The notes below the pieces were generated by a model. The model worked only from the letters and a program-made list of their open reading frames with translations, was not told where the DNA came from and searched no databases. A DNA stretch of 64,000 nucleotides from Candidatus Accumulibacter proximus (GTDB lineage: Bacteria > Pseudomonadota > Gammaproteobacteria > Burkholderiales > Rhodocyclaceae): NCBI GenBank assembly GCA_016709675.1, contig JADJMH010000023.1, positions 22,675 through 86,674 of the forward strand, given 5' to 3'. Below are positions 57,905 through 64,000 of the stretch, piece after piece. Numbering within the stretch: position 1 is the stretch's first letter; the number at the start of each line of letters is the position of its first letter. A program made the translations under genes and the position numbers.

Positions 57905-58634
57905 TCAGTCCCAGACGCCCAGGGCGACCAGCTGCTTGGTCGCCGCTTCCGCCCAGCCGCGGTTGGCAACCGGGCTCGCGGGACTCGGATGCAGCACGCG
58001 ACCGATGGTTGCTTGAGTTCCGGCCAGCGCCTCCGCGGCGCGCTCTGCGGCGAAAGCGCCGACCCCAATCACCCATTCCGGCTGCATGGCGGACACCACG
58101 GCCAGCAAATGCGCGTCACAGGCAGCCCTCAGCGGCGCCGCTGCTGCTGCCGCCAGCTTGTCCGGCGTCAGGTTGCTGCCATGATCGAAGAAAGCCAGGG
58201 GACAGTAGTTGGCGACAAAGTGCTCGGCAAAGAAAACATCGGGGCTACCGAAGCGCTCGCGGAACAGTCCCCAGAGCCGTCGCCCGCTGACCTCCGAACG
58301 TGAGCAGGCGAAGCCTTCGATCGGCCGCGCCGGTTTTCCGCGGCCGGCTTCTGCACGCTCGCCTCGAGCCTGAGCCAGTCACGGACGACGGCGATTTCAC
58401 CGGAACGGCACGCCGGTTTGCACCATCCCGAAAGGGCCCGGATTCATGCCCAGGAACACCACCCGCCGGGTACTCGCAGCATAGCGGCGCAGATACCGCT
58501 CATGCACCGCCCAGGCATAGGTCAGCGGGTTGTAGAAATGGCTGACTGGTGGCGCAAAGGTGAGCGTCGACAGACTTGCCGACAACTGCCGGGCGGCGGC
58601 GATCAGGCTTTCGGCGACGGGGGTCTCGTTCCAT
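57905..58634 (-). pseudogene. SMUG-type uracil-DNA glycosylase, broken by indels
   Basis: A base-excision enzyme removing uracil from DNA. Pieces in different frames join into a full SMUG1-like protein: PVAESLIAAARQLSASLSTL and FYNPLTYAWAVHERYLRRY at the N terminus, catalytic VVFLGMNPGPFGMVQTGVPF, a middle piece EIAVVRDWLRLEASVQKPAA, and the C terminus VIGVGAFAAERAAEALAG with VLHPSPASPVANRGW. An ATG at 58634 fits as start if one C is removed from the run of five at 58619-58623 (+ strand GGGGG). At least two further shifts are needed. Its start overlaps the end of ampG. Confidence 0.75.
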
Positions 58635-59868
58635 GGCGCAACCTTTGAGCAGCAGGGCCATGCCCGGCGCAGCAAGGACGAAACAGAGGATGAAAAAGCT
58701 GACCCAGCCCATCGACTCGACCAGCGCACCGGCGCTGGCATTGATGAAGGTCCGCGGAACAGCGGCGAGACTCTGGTGAACAGTGCAAACTAGGGTCGCC
58801 GTGAAGGCCGGATTGGTGGCGCGCAATGAAGGCGGTGAACGCCGCCGTACCGAGACCGACACCCAGATACTCGGCAGCAATCACCCCGGCGAGCGCTGCC
58901 CGGTCAAAGCCGTCGATGCTCGGCTGGACGCCGCCACGCCAGCCAGGCGAAACCGAGAATGGTCACCATCTGCACCTGCTACAGACCAAACAGCCACAGC
59001 GCCCGGTTGATACCCAGGCGGACCATCCACAGGCCCCCGAGCAAGCCACCGAAGACCGCCGGCTGCACAGTCCGGCATGCTTGGCAATCATGCCGATGTC
59101 GGTCTTGCTGTAGCCGAGGTCGAGATAAAGGGGGGGTGGACAGCGCCGTGGCCAGCGAATCGCCGGGCTTGTAGAGAAAGATGAAGCCGAGCACGGTCAG
59201 CGCCCCCGACCATCCCTGACGACCGATAAACTCGTGAAAGGGCTCGACTACCGCCTGGCGCAAGGTTTTTCAAGTGCCCCGACCACGGCCGGTTCCTCGA
59301 CCACAGCACCATCCCCATGCCCGGCAACATGAAGGTAGCCGTAATCCAGAAGACTGCCCCCCAGGAAGCAGGTCCGCGAGGATCAGCGACAGCGACCCGG
59401 GGACCAGGCCAGAGATTCGATAGGCGTTGACGATTGCGCCCGAGTTGCCCAGGCCGAGTTCCTGATCGCAGAGAATCTCGCGCCGGAAGGCGTCCAGCGC
59501 CACGTCCTGCGTCGCTGAGAGGAAAGCCAGCGCCACCGACAACCAGATCACCGGGGTCAGATTGGTCGACGGCGAGAAGCCACCGAGCAGGCCAATCGAG
59601 AACAGCAGGCCGATCTGCGACCATCATCCAGCCACGCCGTCGGCCAGCGGCAGGCGATAGCGATCGGCAGCAGCGCCCAGAGGAACTTCCAGGTATAGGG
59701 AAACTGGATCAGCGCGAACAGGCCAATGGTCTTGAGATCGACGCTCTCGCTGCGCAACCAGGCGGGCAACAGGTTGAGCAGCAGGTACAGCGGCAGGCCC
59801 GAGCTGAAGCCGGTAAACACGCAGATCAGCATCCGCCTGGTCAGCAGCAGGCGCAGCCAGTCGGGCAT
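58603..59868 (-). pseudogene. ampG: AmpG-like muropeptide MFS transporter, broken by indels
   Basis: Inner-membrane permease bringing anhydro-muropeptides into the cytoplasm for wall recycling. The N terminus is intact: MPDWLRLLLTRRMLICVFTG and SGLPLYLLLNLLPAWLRSES. Further pieces lie in other frames: LAFLSATQDVALDAFRREIL (the AmpG D-x-x-x-D-A-x-R motif), AAEYLGVGLGTAAFTAFIAR and GWVSFFILCFVLAAPGMALLL. Correcting two single-base indels near 58620-58645 gives LLLKVAPWNETPSPKA and a stop at 58603. The start overlaps the metW stop (TGATG). At least five frame breaks are present, most likely sequencing errors. Confidence 0.8.
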
Positions 59869-60489
59869 CAGGATTTTCGTCCGAGGCGATAGAAGGCCAG
59901 ACTACCGTTGAGATTGGGATCCTGGCTGACCTCGCGACCCGCTTCGTCGAAAGCCAGACGCTCGCGAATCTCGATCCCCAGCCTGCTGCACAAGTCCTCG
60001 AAGTCAAAAAGATCGTGAAGAAGCGCACGTTCGGCGTATCGAACCAGTCGTAGGGCAGGTCCTCGGAGACTGGCATGTGCCAGCGGCAATCGCCACCCGG
60101 TTGGCTCGATAGGCAAAATTGGGAAAGCTGACCACCGCCTCGGCGGCAACGCGCAGCATCTCGGTCAGGATGCGCTCGGTGGTATGCATGGTCTGCAGCG
60201 CCTGCGAGATGACCACATGGTCGAAGGAGTTGTCCTCGAAGCCGGACAGCCCACACTCGATGTCCATCTGGATCATCAACGTTGCGAAAATACAGCCGAG
60301 AACGCTTTCATGTTCGATCTCGACACCGTAACCACTGACATCCCGGGTTTCGCTCAGGTAGCGCAGCAATCTGCCGTCACCGCAGCCCAGGTCGAGAACA
60401 CGCTCACCGGGGTGGAATCAGCTGGCAATCACGGCGAAGTCGAAGCGCTCCCGCTGCTCCGCCTTGACTCTCCTCTCGTGCTCGGTCAT
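59868..60489 (-). pseudogene. metW: Methionine biosynthesis protein MetW, broken by indels
   Basis: A methyltransferase-like protein that works with MetX in homoserine acylation. The ATG at 60489 gives MTEHERRVKAEQRERFDFAV, then the frame shifts into RLLRYLSETRDVSGYGVEIE, GFEDNSFDHVVISQALQTMH and VVSFPNFAYRANR. Another shift leads to the C terminus LFDFEDLCSRLGIEIRERLA ending at 59868. The combined length of about 205 residues fits MetW. Its start overlaps the metX stop and its stop overlaps the ampG start, a coupled metX-metW-ampG arrangement. Confidence 0.85.
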
Positions 60490-61620
60490 CCGACGATATT
60501 CTCCAGGTAGGCCGCCAGCAGCGCATGATGGTGATCTCGTCGAGCGGGAACGAGTCGTGGCCTGCGTCTCTCGATCTCGGCATAAACGGCGCGCAGGCGA
60601 TTGTGCAGCAACGCAAAACAATCTCACGCGAAGCGTGCCGGCGCAAAGCGCCAGTCGGTCGAAAAACTGGCGACGAAGAAACTGGCCCTGGCGCGCGCGC
60701 CAGCGTAACAGCCAGTTGCCGTCGTAGTCGATAGGCAGGATCGAAGTAGTCAGGCGCCTTGGTCATCATCAGGTAGGTATTGGCGTCCCGAAAAGCCGGC
60801 GAACTTGTTGCCCTGATAGCGGAGATAGGACTCGATCTCGAAATCGACGTCGTAGCTGAACTTACGCGCCGCCACCACCGCAGCGCAACTGCCGTAAACT
60901 TTCTCTGGCGTCATCTGGCTATCCGACAGATACGTGATGTGGCCAACCATCCGCGCAGTCCACAACCCCTGGTCGGGATGACGCCAAGGTCCGGCGTAGT
61001 AACCGCCATGGAAATCGGGATCCGGAGATGATTGCCTGCCGATACCACCTCGTTAAAGGCGATGTTCTGCGCCGACGGCTCCGGAACAGGAGCGATCACC
61101 ATCGCGTGCCAGATGCAGTGAGGAAACTGCAGCGACCACGCCAGCGCCTGCATACCGCCGGGGCTACCGCGCCGATCACGCCGGGCCCGGGTATGAACGC
61201 CCGGGTGGTCTGCCAGGCTTGCCGCATGCACGCCACCGATCCTCGACCGTCACCCATCAGAAATAAGCGCCGTAGCGTTTTCCGGTTTCCGGATTGATCG
61301 ACGGCGGACCCGTCGAACCGCGGCGGACGCCCAGGTTATTAACGCCAACAAAAAGAACACTGGGTATCGACGGCTCCCCCGGACCAACGAGTTGTCCCTA
61401 AAGCGGTATTCTCAACATCTGTCGGCATACCGACCGGCGACGTGGTGGCTTCCGGAAAGTGTGGCAAACCAGCTGGGCATTGGGTGGTCGCCGTTGAGCG
61501 TGCCATAGGTTTGCGAAAGCCAGCTCGAAGCGGGCGGCGCCGCTCCGCCCTCGGCCTCAACGGCTGGTCGAAGTGCACTCGCTGCGGCACAACGACTCCG
61601 ATAGAATTCTCTGTTAACAT
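60486..61620 (-). pseudogene. metX: Homoserine O-acyltransferase MetX, broken by indels
   Basis: Acylates homoserine in methionine synthesis; alpha/beta-hydrolase fold. From ATG 61620: MLTENSIGVVVPQRVHFDQPL, then in other frames QTYGTLNGDH, LSGSHHVAGRYAD, ALAWSLQFPH (just past the catalytic GGSLGGMQ region), SAQNIAFNEV, ARMVGHITYLSDSQMTPEKV, SYLRYQGNKF, MMTKAPDYFDP and AGHDSF (catalytic His loop), ending AAYLENIVG at 60486. The span of about 378 codons equals normal MetX. Many single-base breaks are present; the piecewise conservation argues for sequence errors. Confidence 0.85.
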
Positions 61621-61654
61621 GCGTGATCGTATCAAACCGCAGGGCAAACAAAAG

Positions 61655-61682
61655 CCCAGTCAGCTAGTAAGGCCGGACTGGG
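61655..61682 (-). terminator. Intrinsic terminator after ptsI
   Basis: CCCAGTC (61655-61661) and GACTGGG (61676-61682) form a stem, followed on the minus strand by CTTTTGTTTG. It lies between the ptsI stop and the metX start and would insulate the two operons. Confidence 0.65.
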
Positions 61683-61776
61683 TGCGCCACCCCCTTTAGC
61701 CGTAGTTATAAGGCGCCCGCAAGCTGATCGTTCAAATCGGCGGCAAGGGCCCGAATTACCCGCAGCCGGCGAAAAG

Positions 61777-63575
61777 TCAATTCAGACGCTCGCGTTGAGC
61801 TTCTCTCCAGTTAACCGCGATCCCCGCCGGCTCTTCATGGCGCAACATGCGGCGAACGGTCGCGCCAGCTCAGGCAGTTGCTCTGCAAGTCTTCTGCTTG
61901 ACCAACAGGATCTGGGCCGGATGCATCGAGAACTACACCAGCCCCATCACCAGCAACAGGCGCGTCAGCGTAGGATCTGCAGCCAGCTCACCACAGATCG
62001 AAACCGGGATGCGACCTCCTGCGGCGCTCGCGATGGTGTACGCCGGCAGCATCGAGACCGCCGGATCCAGTCAACCGGATCATAGAGGCGCCCACCTGTT
62101 CGTCGCTGCGGTCGATGGCCGGCGCTATACTGGATCAGGTCGTTGGTCCCGATCGAGAGAAAATGCATGCGCCGCAGGAAAGAGACCCGCGGCCACGCGC
62201 GGCGGACCGGAATCTCCCGATCATCGCAAACCTCAATCATATCGTCCAGAGGCTCAACGTGCTCGCCGCGCAGGCTGGACTTGGCGCTCTGCCAGCAACC
62301 CGAAGCGTCGGTCGATCTCATGTGCAAGCCTCGGGATCCGGCGGCAGTCTTCCGTACTTGGAAGCGCGCGAGATCGCCCGCAACTGCGTCCTGGAGACAT
62401 CTTCGGCTCGCTTTCAGCGACGGGGCGGTTGGCGCGTATTGACCGCTGGTTGCTCTGCGTTTGTTCTACCGTACACCTTTCCCGGATGCGGATCCTTGTC
62501 GTAACCGAGGTCGAACATGCGGATGGTAACCGGTGACCGCCCGTTATCGACCACCGGCCGATGAGCCTCGAACTGTTCGTCCTCAGTCGGCATGTCGCCA
62601 CGATCGAGAAACAAGACTCGCTGCAGAAACACTTTAATGCCCTCCCCAACACCGTCCAGCTGATGGCGGTATCGCCCGGCGGCTCGATGTTGAGTGCAGG
62701 TCGATATCAACGCCATCGAGGTGACCGGCTTCGCCGTCTTCAGCCGCCACAGGCTTAGTACGGCTCGAGCTCCAATCTGGCTTTTCGCAGCCGATACTCT
62801 TCCAGAATGCGCGGATCAGGAGTTGACCGGTCAGCGCCACCCCACGCGTGCCGTCGACAGTCGGGGAGCTTCGCCATCGTGGATCGGTTGTGGGGCGTTG
62901 AAGCAGACCGAGAACGGCGGGAATCCGCAGGCTGCGCGCCAGAATCGCCAGTGTGCGACGTCGAACCGCCGGCATCAAAATAAAAGCCGCAAAGGGCGCG
63001 TGCTCGCTTGGCAAACGATCACGTCAATGGCGAGAGATCGACGCGCGGCGCAGCTTCGATCAGGTTCTCTTCGTTGCCTTTACCCGTGCGCCGCGACATC
63101 CGGCGAGATTCTGGCCGACCGGGTTTCCTTGACCACCCGCTCGACCACCTGGCGCGCATCATAACTCCGTCCGCGCCGGGTACTGCAGTCGTCAGAGCTT
63201 CTCGAACTGGGCGACGAGGATTTCCATCACTTGCTGCAGCTGCGCCCATTCAACGTTGCCGCGACGCTCGCAGATCCGCTGCTTGGGCGTTTCAGCCAGC
63301 TCAGGATCGGAAAGAGATCATCGCGTGCGGATCGGTGAACGCTGGGAACTCCGCCGGGGTGTCGCCCATACTGCGCCCTTCAAGAGAACGCGAACTCCTC
63401 ACGAACCCGCTGCCAGAGCAACCTCCGACAGCGAAACTTCGCCCCTGTCGACCATGCGCGGCGCGATGACCAGATGCGACGCTTCGAGCGTCGCATGCGA
63501 CACATCCGGATGCGCCTGACCGATCGCGATGCCGCAGAAGCCGCCAGACCGTACCAGGTAAAAACTCGCGACGTC
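61777..63575 (-). pseudogene. ptsI: Phosphoenolpyruvate-protein phosphotransferase (PTS enzyme I), broken by indels
   Basis: Enzyme I passes phosphate from PEP to HPr. Scattered frames carry the expected order: GIAIGQAHPDVSHATLEASH (N terminus, near 63530), MGDTPAEFPAFTDPHAM, GKGNEENLI, LAILARSLRIPAVLGLL, VDGTRGV, LDGVDIDLHS, LFLDRGDMPTEDEQFEAHRP, RMFDLGYDKDPHPGKV, SSLRGEHVEPLDDMIEV, LRRMHFLSIGTNDLIQY and the C terminus GIAVNWREAQRERLN with stop at 61777-61779. The span of about 600 codons fits enzyme I. The start is uncertain. At least ten frame breaks are needed, far more than expected for a conserved gene. Confidence 0.8.
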
Positions 63576-63579
63576 GCCG

Positions 63580-63860
63580 CCACTCCACCTCGCCAAACCT
63601 GTTCGCGATCGGTTCCGGAATCGCCTCGCTCGCCGCCTGCTCGTCTGCGCCATCGGTCTCGACAATCACCCGTCGAGCCCTTGCCGGCAGCTGGCATCAT
63701 CTTCCCCCCCATGATGCTCTTGGCATTGATCCGGCGGGCGCCTTCTCCATCCAGACCTCGCTCGCGAAGCGCTGGCGAGCTACAGGTCAACTGGCTGAAG
63801 CACGCGTGCAGAACCAACGGGCTGGGTGTTCCACGGCCCAACACGTAACGTTCAGGGCTC
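63580..63860 (-). pseudogene. ptsH: HPr phosphocarrier protein, broken by indels
   Basis: A small PTS phosphocarrier. Recognisable pieces are the LGLHAR-like active-site area near 63800 (frame disturbed), GARRINAKSIMG (the HPr Ser46-region motif) and VETDGADEQAASEAIPEPIANRFGE at the C terminus, cited here as two parts, VETDGADEQAASEA and PIANRFGE. They lie in two or three frames just upstream of ptsI on the same strand. The EIIA-ptsH-ptsI order is usual in betaproteobacteria. Boundaries are approximate. Confidence 0.65.
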
Positions 63861-64000
63861 CTCTGGCACGGGTCTGGGCTGGCGGTGGCGGCTTCACCAC
63901 GCCATCATGAAACGCCGCTGATCGCATACAGGAGCATCGTTTCCATGCCTTCTCGCGATGGGTCAGGGCATAACAACGTAACGGGGTTCGCCAGCAGCGC
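63861..64000 (-). pseudogene. C-terminal piece of a PTS EIIA (ManX-like) protein, partial
   Basis: The minus strand at the window edge reads EGMETMLLYAISG after a disturbed stretch, and another frame gives VVKPPP. This resembles the end of the PTS fructose/mannose-type EIIA protein that precedes ptsH in betaproteobacteria. The match is short and the gene runs out of the window, so the call rests largely on context. Confidence 0.4.

Overview
The window is high-GC chromosomal DNA of a betaproteobacterium, most likely in the Rhodocyclaceae / Candidatus Accumulibacter area. This placement is inferred from gene content, not from a search: the cysI-DUF934-cysH-cysD-cysN sulfate-assimilation order, rarA-serS-tRNA-Ser, a metX-metW-ampG order, PTS EIIA-ptsH-ptsI, a DUF2868/DUF3482 pair, a PEP-CTERM protein beside an exopolysaccharide locus, and a phasin next to a wax-ester-synthase-like acyltransferase. 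Most of the window is housekeeping and metabolic DNA; an accessory, conflict-system-like region lies at about 42.9-53.7 kb.

Layout. 1-8.1 kb (+): a TauE/SafE-type exporter cut by the window edge, the sulfate-reduction operon (sulfite reductase, DUF934, APS reductase, ATP sulfurylase CysDN), a carbonic-anhydrase-like protein with a CsoSCA-type metal-site pattern, and RlmB. 8.2-15 kb (-): an exopolysaccharide block (WecA-like glycosyl-1-phosphate transferase, Wzb phosphatase, Wza export lipoprotein, Wzc autokinase) headed by a PEP-CTERM protein. 15.4-20.2 kb (+): a promoter, a tandem glycine riboswitch with a terminator platform, and gcvT-gcvH-gcvP. 20.3-25 kb (+): glutathione peroxidase, a conserved unknown, a Bcr/CflA efflux pump, a divergent ClpX paralogue and an alpha/beta hydrolase. 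25-28.4 kb (-): an IS3-type transposase scrap, tRNA-Ser(CGA), serS and rarA. 28.7-33.5 kb: storage-related genes (WS/DGAT, phasin), a GcvA-like LysR regulator, two tiny genes and a thioesterase. 33.5-40.5 kb (-): a signalling block (CBS-nucleotidyltransferase, membrane PAS protein fused to a DnaQ exonuclease, response regulator, symporter-histidine kinase, small membrane protein). 40.7-42.9 kb (+): a crotonase fragment and a UvrD-type helicase.

42.9-53.7 kb is the most interesting part: decayed methyltransferase and TacT-like toxin fragments, then a tightly spaced minus-strand operon of TIR-iSTAND-like protein, MoxR AAA+ ATPase and a 1178-residue membrane protein with a vWA-like region and a WD40 domain. 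A NACHT-type membrane ATPase with a defective P-loop and a partly duplicated TPR-like gene lie beside it. The operon resembles the predicted MoxR-vWA NTP-dependent conflict systems, with TIR as probable NAD-degrading effector, in an architecture I do not recognise as characterised.

53.7-57.9 kb (+): DUF2868 and DUF3482 GTPase, then a yqjD-yqjE-yqjK-like envelope set. 57.9-64 kb (-): SMUG-type uracil-DNA glycosylase, ampG, metW, metX, ptsI, ptsH and a PTS EIIA tail. From about 57.2 kb every gene is broken by one or many 1-base indels although its protein sequence is well conserved piecewise. This looks like poor sequence quality toward a contig end rather than gene decay. Single homopolymer-type indels also interrupt gcvP, wzc and the WS/DGAT gene.
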